From the NCBI GenBank assembly GCA_015064385.1, contig SVSI01000001.1, positions 29,637 through 93,636 of the forward strand: 64,000 nucleotides of DNA, in the 5' to 3' direction. Shown in pieces: positions 23,992 to 32,042 of this stretch. The position numbers and the translations under genes were made by a program. Each line of letters begins with the position of its first letter. Within the stretch, counting starts at the first letter, position 1. The notes under the pieces were generated by a model. That model made no database searches. It saw only the letters and a program-made list of their open reading frames with translations, and was not told the origin of the DNA. This DNA is from Oscillospiraceae bacterium. Lineage in GTDB: Bacteria; Bacillota; Clostridia; Oscillospirales; CAG-272.

Positions 23992-26088
23992 ATGAAAAAC
24001 ACTTCAAGATTCACCCGCGTAACGGCGCTTTTGATGACGCTCGTTATGCTTTTGTCCCTTGCGCTCGTAGCGTGCGAAAAGGAGGACGATCTCGGTCCGA
24101 TCACCACTCCGCTTGACGATACACCGCCTGCGGACGATACTCCGGGCACGCCCACCGAGTACGAAACCATCACGATAGCAAAAGCTCTCGAGCTTTGCGG
24201 CGAGGAGGGAAATATTACCGAGGAGCGCTACTATATCCGCGCAAAGATCAAGTCGGTAACTAACCCCCAGTACGGCGCTATGATAATCGAGGACGAGACC
24301 GGAACAATTGACGTTTACGGTACCTATTCGTCCGACGGAAGCGTTGGATACACAGAGTTTGAGTACAAGCCGGTAAAGGGAGACGAGGTCCTTCTTTACT
24401 GTATTCTTCAGAACTATAACGGAACCAAAGAGGTAAAGAATGCGTGGCTCATCGAGTACGTGAACAATCAGGGCAAGCTTGACGTTTCGCAGTACGCTCC
24501 CGCAAGCATTGCCGAGGCAAGAGACGCCGAGGTCGGCGATCCCCTCAAGGTGGACGGTGTCGTTGCACGCATTACCTATGCAAACGGAATGAAGCCGAGC
24601 GGCTTTATCCTCGTTGACGAGACCTCCTCGATCTACGTTTACGACGGCGATGCCGCAGGACGCGTACAGGTCGGTAACAAGGTCGAGGTTGCGGGCAGAA
24701 AGGACATGTGGATCCTTGATAAGGAGCAGGAGAGCGCAAACAAATTCGGATATAAGGGCTGTAATCAGCTTACCGACGTGATCCTCGTTTCTAACGACAA
24801 TAAGACCGACAATGAGTTTGACAAGACGTGGATAGAGGAGAGCACCGTTAAGGACATACTTGAAACTCCCGTTACCGAGGATATTACCACGAAGATCTTC
24901 AAGGTCAACGCGCTCGTTAAAAAGGCGCCCGGAAGCGGCTTTGTAAACTACTATTTCAACGATCTTGACGGTGTTACCGGATCCTATGCATACACTCAGT
25001 GCAACGGATCGGATTTTGCTTGGCTCGACGAGTTCGACGGCAAGATCTGCACGGTATATCTTACCGCGCTCAACGCTAAATCCACGAGCACGGGATGTCT
25101 TTTCAGATTCCTCCCCGTTGCCGTTTATGACGAGGGCTTTACCTTTAACCTCGATAATACCCCCGAGCACGTCGTAAAATATTACGCGCTCGATCAGTTC
25201 AACAAGCTTTATACGGGAAATCCCGAGCTTGAGCTCGTAACGAAGGTGTCCTCCGAGCTTCTCGGATTTACCGACGCAACTATTTCCTACTTCTCGTCCA
25301 ATACCGCTAGCGTATTCTTTACCGAAAAGGACGGCAAGCTCGTTATGGAGTGCGCTGACGCGGGAATGGCTACCGTAACCGTTACGGGAGCATATAACGG
25401 CAAAACTTACAGCACGGAGATAAAGATCACCGTTGCCGATCCCGAAAACATTGATGCAAGTACCGTAAAAGAGGCAATAGACGCACAGCTCGACGAGACT
25501 GTTGACGTAGTCGGAATAATCGGTCCCTCTCTCGTTAACAGAAACGGCTTCTATCTTATCGACGAGACCGGCGTTATCGCGGTTATCGTCAACGATCTTT
25601 CGGTATTCAAGGAGATCGAGATAGGAAACAAGGTGGTTATTACCGGTAAGCGCGACCTTTTCCACGACGGAGAGGGAAGTCACGCAGGGCAGATAGCCAT
25701 TACGAATGCAAGTGTAAAGGTCAATTTCTACGGCGAGCACGATTACGACACGTCCACGTTCGTAACCGACAAGACTCTCGCAGACTTCTATAAGCTCAGT
25801 GTAAACGATCAGTACTCGACCACGGTATTCGTTCTCAAGGCGACCGTTCTCGTTGAAGGTAATCAGTACTATACCAACCTGAAGCTCACAGACGGCACGA
25901 ACAAAGTGTCTCTCTACTGCTCGAGCGCAAAGCAGTATGAATTCTTGAAGCAGTTCGACGGTCAGGAGATCACCATTGAGATGGCGGCGTGCAACTGGAA
26001 TGATAAGTCTTATTACGCCGGATGTGTTCTTTCGGTCATCACCGAAGACGGCAAGATACTCAATACGCTGAATTTTGATAATAACTAA
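23992..26088 (+). CDS. Large lipoprotein with repeated OB-fold-like domains
   Basis: A 698-aa exported lipoprotein with signal peptide and lipobox LVAC (residue 28). A short Pro/Asp linker follows. At least four copies of an approximately 110-residue beta-rich domain appear, each with a pattern such as FILVDETSSIYVYDGD then VQVGNKVEVAGRKD, or FYLIDETGVIAVIVND then EIGNKVVITGKRD. This resembles the YhcR/DUF5689-type OB fold found on surface nucleases and Bacteroidota lipoproteins, but no nuclease or phosphatase domain is attached. An Ig-like segment (TEKDGKLVMECADAGMATVTV) lies between copies. It probably binds something at the cell surface; the ligand is unknown. Confidence 0.7.
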   Translation: MKNTSRFTRVTALLMTLVMLLSLALVACEKEDDLGPITTPLDDTPPADDTPGTPTEYETITIAKALELCGEEGNITEERYYIRAKIKSVTNPQYGAMIIEDETGTIDVYGTYSSDGSVGYTEFEYKPVKGDEVLLYCILQNYNGTKEVKNAWLIEYVNNQGKLDVSQYAPASIAEARDAEVGDPLKVDGVVARITYANGMKPSGFILVDETSSIYVYDGDAAGRVQVGNKVEVAGRKDMWILDKEQESANKFGYKGCNQLTDVILVSNDNKTDNEFDKTWIEESTVKDILETPVTEDITTKIFKVNALVKKAPGSGFVNYYFNDLDGVTGSYAYTQCNGSDFAWLDEFDGKICTVYLTALNAKSTSTGCLFRFLPVAVYDEGFTFNLDNTPEHVVKYYALDQFNKLYTGNPELELVTKVSSELLGFTDATISYFSSNTASVFFTEKDGKLVMECADAGMATVTVTGAYNGKTYSTEIKITVADPENIDASTVKEAIDAQLDETVDVVGIIGPSLVNRNGFYLIDETGVIAVIVNDLSVFKEIEIGNKVVITGKRDLFHDGEGSHAGQIAITNASVKVNFYGEHDYDTSTFVTDKTLADFYKLSVNDQYSTTVFVLKATVLVEGNQYYTNLKLTDGTNKVSLYCSSAKQYEFLKQFDGQEITIEMAACNWNDKSYYAGCVLSVITEDGKILNTLNFDNN

Positions 26089-26102
26089 GCAAGGAAGCAG
26101 TG

Positions 26103-26130
26103 AAAACCCCGCAGATGTCCGCGGGGTTTT
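26103..26130 (+). terminator. Terminator after OB-fold lipoprotein gene
   Basis: Stem AAAACCCCGC/GCGGGGTTTT with loop AGATGTCC, 14 bp after the stop codon. Confidence 0.9.
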
Positions 26131-26258
26131 CGTTTAAGTTGTAAAATATATAATTTTTGGCAAAAGAAAGCCGAGTTTGTGGCTTTTTGAATATAAGGGG
26201 ACGAATTCGTCGCACGATGTGTGGTATAATGGCACTGAAAATGAAAAAGAGGTGTAGT

Positions 26259-26552
26259 ATGGATAAAAAGCAAGATTTAAGAGAACAGAATGAAAACTGC
26301 GGCGAGGAAGCGAAGATATGTAATATGTGCGGAAAGGTTTTCGATTTTTGGGACACAAATGAGAACTTCTGCTTTGACTGTTATATCGGATACGGCTCCT
26401 CGTACGATCTCCAGCGATTGCGGTTGAATTTATGCTGTGACTGCTTTGATAAGGTGCTCGACTGGATGCTCCCTCAGTGTAAGATCAACCCGATGACCGA
26501 GTATGATCTGCACAGCGAGTTTAGTATTGAGGACGTTGATACGGACGTTTGA
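26259..26552 (+). CDS. Small Cys-rich protein, possible zinc ribbon, mobile-element type
   Basis: A 97-aa protein starting at the ATG after AAAGAGGTGTAGT; the ORF track start at 26157 lacks a ribosome site. Cys residues pair as CNMCGKV, CFDCYIGYG and CCDCFDK, which fits a treble-clef or ribbon metal-binding fold. I recognise no named family. Similar small Cys-rich proteins are common in clostridial phages and integrative elements. It is followed by a truncated mobile-element gene and lies in the remnant between 26.2 kb and tRNA-Ser. Confidence 0.55.
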   Translation: MDKKQDLREQNENCGEEAKICNMCGKVFDFWDTNENFCFDCYIGYGSSYDLQRLRLNLCCDCFDKVLDWMLPQCKINPMTEYDLHSEFSIEDVDTDV

Positions 26553-26559
26553 CAATAGG

Positions 26560-27261
26560 AGTGAAGGCTACCACAAACCCCTCATCGACTTCAAGATGTA
26601 CGACAACGACGGCATCGGCTCGCTTCAGACGGCGGTATCGCCCGAATTCAATATGGGCGAGGCGGCGACGATGCTTGACGAGTACGAGGGTGGGCATCAG
26701 AATTATCCCATAGCGCACGATGTGGTCGATAGGTTTGTAAGAGATTACAAATCGGGCAGAAAAACCGTACTGCCTCCTCCCGGCAAGCAATTTTCGCTGA
26801 GGAATAACAGCAAAGGTATTGCAAAGGGAAGAAAATCGTACTATAATGAATACGCAAGCAACGTAATGCAGTGGGCACACAGTCCAAGCACCGAAGAAGG
26901 AGACGTCAATTATTTTAACAAACACAGAAAAGAATACGGTTTGGTGAAAGCCACAACAGATGGATATATTGAACTATTTACAGGAACATACGAGGAGGTT
27001 AGGCAAAGATATGAGCAGTCCTACGAACAAAGAACTGTCGAGATTTATGGGGATTCTTTCGTATTTCGAGCTGACGAAGGAGGAAATCTTCGCAATTTGC
27101 CATATGTTGGAGACAACGGAAGCTATGGAAGAGGTGGCGACTCGTCTGAAAACAAATATGACAACGCGCGAGGTGAAGAATATCTGCGGAGAGGTAATAA
27201 TGAAAGTGAAAAATATTCCCTCCGAAACAGAACCCAAGCAGTAAGACAGATGCTTATGTAA
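26560..27261 (+). pseudogene. 3' fragment of a large polyvalent/phage-type protein
   Basis: The frame from about GYHKPLIDFKMYDNDG onward reads like the middle of a much larger protein, has no start codon or ribosome site of its own, and opens just after the small Cys-rich gene. It contains QFSLRNNS near the middle and KYSLRNRT near the end. Such xFSLRx/KYSLRx motifs recur in the giant polyvalent proteins of clostridial phages and integrative elements, from my memory of the family. I infer that the 5' part was deleted. Its last 80 codons overlap a second, better supported ORF in another frame at 27011. Confidence 0.5.
27011..27244 (+). CDS. Small helical protein, mobile-element type, overlapping the pseudogene frame
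   Basis: A 77-aa protein whose ATG is preceded by GAGGAGGTT about 8 nt away, a better ribosome site than anything else in this region. The sequence is regular and helical (NKELSRFMGILSYFELTKEEIFAICHMLETTEAMEEV), looking like a true protein rather than a shadow. The ORF track start at 26960 is upstream of this site. It overlaps the last third of the truncated polyvalent-type frame. Function is unknown. Confidence 0.55.
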   Translation: MSSPTNKELSRFMGILSYFELTKEEIFAICHMLETTEAMEEVATRLKTNMTTREVKNICGEVIMKVKNIPSETEPKQ

Positions 27262-27367
27262 CGGCGAAAAAATGTCGTGACAAATTCGTGACAAATTTTT
27301 ATGCAGAAATATCAGTATTTTTAATGTTTTTTCTGCTTAAACGGACGCGGTAAAACAAAACAAAAAC

Positions 27368-27400
27368 CCCGAAACTATGGGATTTTTCCGTAGTTTCGGG
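27368..27400. terminator. Terminator at end of mobile-element remnant
   Basis: Stem CCCGAAACTA/TAGTTTCGGG with a 13-nt loop, T-run on the plus strand and a shorter one on the minus strand. Confidence 0.75.
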
Positions 27401-27415
27401 ATTTTTATATTTTAC

Positions 27416-27586
27416 GGAGAAGGAGGGATTTACGAACCCAACGCGGGCGTCGTGCGGCGGTTGCTGCTCACCTCATCTGCCGCCCGCTTTTGCAAATTGC
27501 CTGCGGCAATTCGCGGGGTTCTGCATCGTGTAAATTCACTATAAAAAACAAAAGAACGAGCAGTTGCTCGTTCTTTGTTTTTTTAC
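27416..27586 (-). repeat. tRNA-Ser 3'-end repeat unit 1 (distal)
   Basis: A 171-bp unit that, on the minus strand, ends with the last 14 or so bases of tRNA-Ser (ATCCCTCCTTCTCCG) preceded by a T-loop-like GGGTTCGTAA. It includes its own copy of the tRNA terminator hairpin. It is about 171 bp from unit 2, and the last 75 bp of both are nearly identical. This looks like stacked attachment-site scars. Confidence 0.7.
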
Positions 27587-27757
27587 GGAGAAGGAGAGAT
27601 TTACGAACGTAGGCGCGGGCGTCGTGAGGTGATTGCCGTTCATCTCGTTTTCCGCCCGCTACGGCAAATTGCCTTTGGCAATTTACGGGGTTCTGCATCG
27701 TGTAAGTTCACTATAAAAAACAAAAGAACGAGCAGTTGCTCGTTCTTTGTTTTTTTA
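27587..27757 (-). repeat. tRNA-Ser 3'-end repeat unit 2 (proximal)
   Basis: A second 171-bp unit directly adjoining the tRNA 3' end. It repeats unit 1: a tRNA-tail-like end, a GC-rich variable stretch, a small hairpin (AAATTGCC/GGCAATTT), CGGGGTTCTGCATCGTGTAA, and then the terminator hairpin shared by all copies. Confidence 0.7.
27717..27756 (-). terminator. Terminator of tRNA-Ser
   Basis: On the minus strand, just past the tRNA, AAAGAACGAGC/GCTCGTTCTTT closes an AACT loop and runs into TGTTTTTT. The same terminator recurs at 27546-27584 within repeat unit 1. Confidence 0.85.
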
Positions 27758-27846
27758 CGGAGAAGGAGGGATTTGAACCCTCGCGCCGCTATAAACGACC
27801 TACACCCTTAGCAGGGGCGCCTCTTCGGCCTCTTGAGTACTTCTCC
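27758..27846 (-). tRNA. tRNA-Ser(GCT)
   Basis: An 89-nt class II tRNA. Acceptor stem GGAGAAG/CTTCTCC, discriminator G as required for serine, anticodon GCT in the loop between CCC and GGG, a long variable arm, and T-loop GGTTCAAATCCC. No CCA is encoded. Its 3' end is duplicated twice downstream, which marks it as an integration target. Confidence 0.95.
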
Positions 27847-27948
27847 AAGGTTATCGTCGGTCGCAACATAAATTCTACCACATCTTTGGGCGTTTTACAA
27901 TACCTAAAAATGTTAAATTTGTGTGAACGCTCCTTTTTTATAATGTTA

Positions 27949-27977
27949 TTGCAATTTTTGTAAAAACGTGCTATAAT
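27949..27977 (+). promoter_or_regulatory. Promoter for the SARP-like regulator gene
   Basis: TTGCAA (27949-27954) and TATAAT (27972-27977) with a 17-bp spacer, 56 bp before the start. Confidence 0.65.
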
Positions 27978-28033
27978 TATCTTTAATTAAGGTCGAATAT
28001 GTCCCCAAATGTTTTTAGAAGGAGAAAAAGCCA

Positions 28034-28903
28034 ATGTACGAGCTGAAAATATCCTTTTTCGGACCGTTTACGCTGTCCTTTGGCGAAAGCGTACTTCGGG
28101 AAGACTCCCTTCGCTCACACAAACAGTGGCGGCTTATAAAATATCTTCTGCTTAATCGCGACCGCGCTGTAGAACGTCGCGAGCTTATCGACGCCACCTT
28201 CGGCTACGGCGCGTACTTCGGCGAGAGCGAAAAGGCACTCAACGCCCTAAACGCCATTCTCCACCGAGCGAGAGGAACGCTTGAAAAAGCAGGGATCCCC
28301 GTACATATAAAACACTTATCCGGAAAGTACTTTGCAGAGCTTCCTGACGGGGCAGAGATCGACCGCGATTGCTTTGAGCAGCTCGTGTCCGCCGTCTTTT
28401 CCGGGGGCGACGTTCGCAGTATAAAGGAAAAGGCGCTCAAAGCATCGGAGATCTATCGCGGTTTTTTCCTCGACGGAAATTATTTTGACGAAAAAAACAA
28501 GCTTTCGGGCGAAAAATATCATTCGGATTACAAGCGCGTTATGTCCGTTCTTTTCGGAGCACTGCGCAGAGAAGAAAGCTTTTCGCTTTTAGCGAAAATA
28601 TCGCGTCGCGCCATAGAGATAGATCCTATGTGTCAGGATTTTTACGTCGAATATATCGGTGCGCTTCTTTCGGCGGGTGATATCATCGGCGCGAAAAAAG
28701 AATATCTTGCCGCGTCTGAGTTTTTTGAAAGCAAAACGTCGGTTATAATCTCCGGGGAGTTCAGAGAGCTCGGCAAAAAGCTGGACACAAAGAACGAAAC
28801 GGCGGTTTTACTGCCTAAAGAGTACGCAGACAGAGAGCAGGCGGTGTCGGATGCCGTATCGAAAGTACTTGACGGTGCAAAAGTGAGGATCTCGCTTATT
28901 TAA
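28034..28903 (+). CDS. SARP/BTAD-type transcriptional regulator
   Basis: A 289-aa protein. Residues 1-95 form an OmpR-type winged helix of the SARP kind (ISFFGPFTLSFGE, then HKQWRLIKYLLLNRDRAVERRELIDATFG and KALNALNAILHRARGTLEKAG). Residues 100-260 are a helical bacterial transcriptional activation domain (BTAD). No receiver or ATPase domain is present. Start follows AGAAGGAG. SARP/BTAD proteins are well known in Actinobacteria but also occur in Clostridia. Targets are unknown; the degenerate PheA-like gene follows 84 bp later. Confidence 0.82.
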   Translation: MYELKISFFGPFTLSFGESVLREDSLRSHKQWRLIKYLLLNRDRAVERRELIDATFGYGAYFGESEKALNALNAILHRARGTLEKAGIPVHIKHLSGKYFAELPDGAEIDRDCFEQLVSAVFSGGDVRSIKEKALKASEIYRGFFLDGNYFDEKNKLSGEKYHSDYKRVMSVLFGALRREESFSLLAKISRRAIEIDPMCQDFYVEYIGALLSAGDIIGAKKEYLAASEFFESKTSVIISGEFRELGKKLDTKNETAVLLPKEYADREQAVSDAVSKVLDGAKVRISLI

Positions 28904-28987
28904 TTTACATTTTAACCTATGAAAAAATGTAAAATGGTGCTATAATATATTAAAATACGGTTTATTGCCGCAAAAGTGAGTTTAAGT

Positions 28988-29893
28988 ATGGATAAAATAA
29001 CAGGCGCAAACGCAGTGCGCGAAAACCTCGCCGCCGCAAGTGCCGCGGTTTCAAAAAGAATGCTCGTTTACAACGCGCATATAAGGGAGCTTGCGTACCT
29101 CATCGTGAGCGAAACGCTCAGCGAGGATAACGCGTACGATTTTGAGCTCGCGTGCGACGGCATAAGAAGCCGCTACAACGAGTTTGTATCAAATGGCGCG
29201 CAAGCGAGTCCCGATATGGAAAACGCTGAGCATAAGGTAAAATTCTGCTCGTTCGTTTCCGATTTTCTTGCCGAGCGCGGAATATATCCTGCGGAGCCCG
29301 AGAGCTTTGACGAGATTTTTGACGGCGATATAAGGATCGCCTGCTTTTCAAACCGCGCCGCGGACAGAGCGTACGGAGCATTCGCAAGGCGCATCCCGCG
29401 CGCAAGACAGGTGATTTGCGACAGCATAGCCGCACTCTGCGAGGAGGTCGCGGACGGTAGATGTGAGCTGGGGATGCTTCCGATATACTCGTCGGCAGAC
29501 GGCTTTATGCAAAACGTTTACCGATACACCGTAAGATATGCGCTCTCGCCCGTAATGAGCGTGAATATGCAGTCGGACGGTGACGTTTACGTTAGATATC
29601 TGCTTTTTTCGTCGCTCCCGTGTCTGCGAAAAAATGCTCATACAATGGTTCTGACCGTGGCATCGGACGGAAAGGACGTCTCAACTCTTCCTGCCGCACT
29701 CGGAGAATACGGGGCGCTGCTTGAGGACGTCACGTCACCCCTCCCTTCGGCGTACGGAGATTCTCCCGCCTTCCGCTTTACCTTTTCGGTAAAAGGCGCA
29801 GATATGGCGAAAATACGCACGTTTTTGCAGATAAATCACCCCAGCTTCGTGATAAACGGCATTTACGAAAAGACCGAAACGGAGAATGCGTGA
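28988..29893 (+). CDS. Prephenate dehydratase-ACT-like protein, probably not catalytic
   Basis: A 301-aa protein with three regions. Residues 1-60 are helical, like the chorismate mutase part of PheA. Residues 105-215 resemble the prephenate dehydratase domain: RIACFSNRAADRAYGAF fits the nucleotide-free first strand and ADGRCELGMLPIYSSADG fits the GVLPIENSxxG block. The catalytic Thr-Arg-Phe is replaced by VRYLLF near residue 200. Residues 220-295 resemble an ACT domain. The ATG at 28988 is used; the ribosome site is poor. It overlaps nothing and is followed directly by birA. I infer a sensor or pseudoenzyme. Confidence 0.5.
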   Translation: MDKITGANAVRENLAAASAAVSKRMLVYNAHIRELAYLIVSETLSEDNAYDFELACDGIRSRYNEFVSNGAQASPDMENAEHKVKFCSFVSDFLAERGIYPAEPESFDEIFDGDIRIACFSNRAADRAYGAFARRIPRARQVICDSIAALCEEVADGRCELGMLPIYSSADGFMQNVYRYTVRYALSPVMSVNMQSDGDVYVRYLLFSSLPCLRKNAHTMVLTVASDGKDVSTLPAALGEYGALLEDVTSPLPSAYGDSPAFRFTFSVKGADMAKIRTFLQINHPSFVINGIYEKTETENA

Positions 29894-29894
29894 T

Positions 29895-30518
29895 ATGACT
29901 GGCTGTGAAATAAAAGAATATTTATTAAAAAAAGGACGGCGCGCGATCGTTTTCGATACGGTCGGATCAACTAACGCGTACGTCAAGGAAAATCCGCAGG
30001 AGGCGGGAACTGTCGTGCTTGCGCTTAGTCAGAGCAGCGGACACGGACAGTACGGCAGGGTGTTTGAGTCGCCCGAGTCGGGGCTGTATATGAGCTTTTG
30101 TACTCGTTTCATTCTCGGCTTTCCGATGACGCTTGCCGCGGCGAACGCCGTTACGGACGCGCTTTGCGAGCTTTTCGGACTTTCGCTCGGCGTAAAATGG
30201 GTCAACGATATTATCGCAAGCGGCAAAAAGCTTTGCGGAATACTCGCCGAGTCGGTATTTTGCGGCGAAAAATCTTTTACCGTTATCGGAATCGGAATGA
30301 ATCTTAAAAAAGGCGGACTTTCTCCCGAAATAGAGGACGTAGCAATTTCTCTCGAGGAGATCACTGCGACCGAGCTGCCGAGTGACGTTATCGCTCTGCT
30401 TGCATTTGAGATAAGCAAAAATCTTGAAAAAGAGCTTTCGGGCAAAAAAGAAGACGTAATTAAAAAATACCGCGCAAGGTGTATAAGTAATATTCCGGAG
30501 AATGCGGTGTTTATATAA
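29895..30518 (+). CDS. birA: Biotin--[acetyl-CoA-carboxylase] ligase, stand-alone
   Basis: A 207-aa biotin protein ligase without an N-terminal HTH, so it cannot act as a biotin repressor. The catalytic core has FDTVGSTNAYVKE, the biotinyl-AMP loop as SSGHGQYGRVF, the key Lys in VKWVNDI, and KKLCGILAESVF. The loop differs from the common GRGRxGR: Arg is His and Gln at two places. The C-terminal SH3-like domain is short or missing. It starts 1 bp after the preceding stop, and metF starts 16 bp after its own stop, so this is part of an operon. Confidence 0.88.
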   Translation: MTGCEIKEYLLKKGRRAIVFDTVGSTNAYVKENPQEAGTVVLALSQSSGHGQYGRVFESPESGLYMSFCTRFILGFPMTLAAANAVTDALCELFGLSLGVKWVNDIIASGKKLCGILAESVFCGEKSFTVIGIGMNLKKGGLSPEIEDVAISLEEITATELPSDVIALLAFEISKNLEKELSGKKEDVIKKYRARCISNIPENAVFI

Positions 30519-30534
30519 AGAAAAGGTGTTTGAA

Positions 30535-31419
30535 ATGAAGATAAGTGAGATCTTAAAGAAAAACGAATTTTCAATATCGTTTGAGGTGTTTCCGCCGAAA
30601 ACGGACGGCAGCTTTGACAGCGTAAAGCACGCTACCGAAGAAATAGCCAAGCTGCGCCCCTCGTTTATGAGCGTTACATACGGCGCGGGCGGCGGAACGA
30701 GCAAATACACTCTTGAAATAGCAAAAAACATAAAGGACAGCTACAGCGTACCCACGCTCGCGCACCTAACCTGCGTGTCTTCGACGAGGGAAACGGTGAG
30801 AGAGCGTATCGAGGAGATGAAGCGCTTCGGCATAGAGAATATTATGGCGCTTCGCGGTGATCTTACGGACGAGCTGCGTCAAAGCGACCGCACGGCGTGG
30901 GACTACCGTCACGCAGTTGACCTCATTTACGACATAAAAAACAGCGGAAACGAATTTTGCATCGGAGGAGCGTGCTACCCCGAGGTACACCCCGAAAGCA
31001 AGGACCAGAAGGACGATATAAAGTACTTAAAGGAAAAGGTTGACGCGGGTTGCGATTTTCTTACCACGCAGATGTTTTTTGACAACAATCTTCTCTACAA
31101 TTTCCTTTATAAGATCCGCGAAGCGGGCATAAAAGTTCCGATAATTGCGGGAATTATGCCGATAACGAGCGGAACGCAGGTGGAACGTGCGATAAAGCTC
31201 TCGGGCTCGTTTATGCCGCAGAGATTCAAGAGTATAGTCGATAAGTTCGGAAACGATCCCGAGGCAATGAAGCAGGCGGGAATCGCGTACGCTACCGATC
31301 AGATAATAGACCTTTACGCCAACGGAATAACGAGCGTCCACGTTTATTCTATGAATAAGCCCGACGTTGCCGAAAAGATAAAGGCAAATCTGTCGGACAT
31401 TATAGGAAAGCAGTGTTGA
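30535..31419 (+). CDS. metF: Methylenetetrahydrofolate reductase
   Basis: MetF reduces 5,10-methylene-THF to 5-methyl-THF with a flavin. The 294-aa product has SFEVFPPKTDGSFDS (residues 14-28), SVTYGAGGGTS, MALRGD and the later GIMPITSGTQVER block. The ORF track starts 11 codons early inside birA; ATG 30535 is correct by family length, with AAAAGGTGTTTGAA upstream. The methyl group is then used by the cobalamin-dependent MetH encoded 624 bp downstream. The stop overlaps the start of the MetH reactivation gene. Confidence 0.97.
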   Translation: MKISEILKKNEFSISFEVFPPKTDGSFDSVKHATEEIAKLRPSFMSVTYGAGGGTSKYTLEIAKNIKDSYSVPTLAHLTCVSSTRETVRERIEEMKRFGIENIMALRGDLTDELRQSDRTAWDYRHAVDLIYDIKNSGNEFCIGGACYPEVHPESKDQKDDIKYLKEKVDAGCDFLTTQMFFDNNLLYNFLYKIREAGIKVPIIAGIMPITSGTQVERAIKLSGSFMPQRFKSIVDKFGNDPEAMKQAGIAYATDQIIDLYANGITSVHVYSMNKPDVAEKIKANLSDIIGKQC

Positions 31420-32027
31420 CCGCCGTTTCCGTCCGTTCCTACGGAGCGGCAGAATATAACAAAAAAGAAATATGCCGCTATGCGGGAGCCGCTCTCGGCA
31501 ACGAGGATCTCGAGCTTCTTATAGACGAGTGTATCGGAGAGATAAACGAGAACACTCTCGGAAGAGTGTGCTGTCGCGAATTTGACGTGGCAAAAAAGGA
31601 CGGGATCCTCGATCTCGGCTTTGTAAAGACGTCTTCAAGCGATCTTGCGAAAAATCTCGACGGATGCGAGAGTATTATACTCTTCGGCGCGACCGTTGGG
31701 TTTGACATTGACCGCCTTATATCGAAATATTCGCGAGTGTCCCCGCTGAAAGCTCTCGTTTTTGAGGCAATAGGAGCAGAGCGGGTAGAGCTGCTTTGCG
31801 ATACCTTTGCAAGGGAGATCGCGAAAGAGAAGCACGCCATCGGCAAAGCTTGCCGCGCACGATTTAGTCCGGGATACGGAGATCTCCCGCTTGAGATCCA
31901 AAGGGAGATCGTTTCGGTTCTCGACTGCCAAAGAAAGATAGGGCTGACGCTCAACTCCTCGCTTTTGATGTCACCGTCAAAGTCGGTTACCGCTATAATA
32001 GGCGTATATCCCGAAAAAGCGAGATAG
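31413..32027 (+). CDS. MetH activation-domain protein, stand-alone
   Basis: A 204-aa protein equal to the C-terminal activation domain of long MetH, which binds SAM and reductively re-methylates cob(II)alamin. It keeps RFSPGYGDLPLEIQREI and LMSPSKSVTAIIGVYP. It starts at GTG (31413), overlapping the metF stop by 7 bp, and metH follows 15 bp after its end. In this operon the metH gene product lacks the domain, so the protein restores it in trans. Confidence 0.92.
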   Translation: MLTAVSVRSYGAAEYNKKEICRYAGAALGNEDLELLIDECIGEINENTLGRVCCREFDVAKKDGILDLGFVKTSSSDLAKNLDGCESIILFGATVGFDIDRLISKYSRVSPLKALVFEAIGAERVELLCDTFAREIAKEKHAIGKACRARFSPGYGDLPLEIQREIVSVLDCQRKIGLTLNSSLLMSPSKSVTAIIGVYPEKAR

Positions 32028-32042
32028 ATCAGGAGAAACAAA

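Noticed and set aside
24004-25740. 578-aa minus-strand ORF opposite the OB-fold lipoprotein
   Set aside because: It is antisense to a gene with promoter, signal peptide and terminator, and reads as a codon-bias mirror without a known domain.
27575-27811. Plus-strand 78-aa ORF across the tRNA-Ser repeats
   Set aside because: It translates the reverse complement of tRNA tails and terminators; such ORFs are a common annotation error.
30519-30534. SAM riboswitch before metF
   Set aside because: Only 16 bp separate birA and metF; no leader exists.
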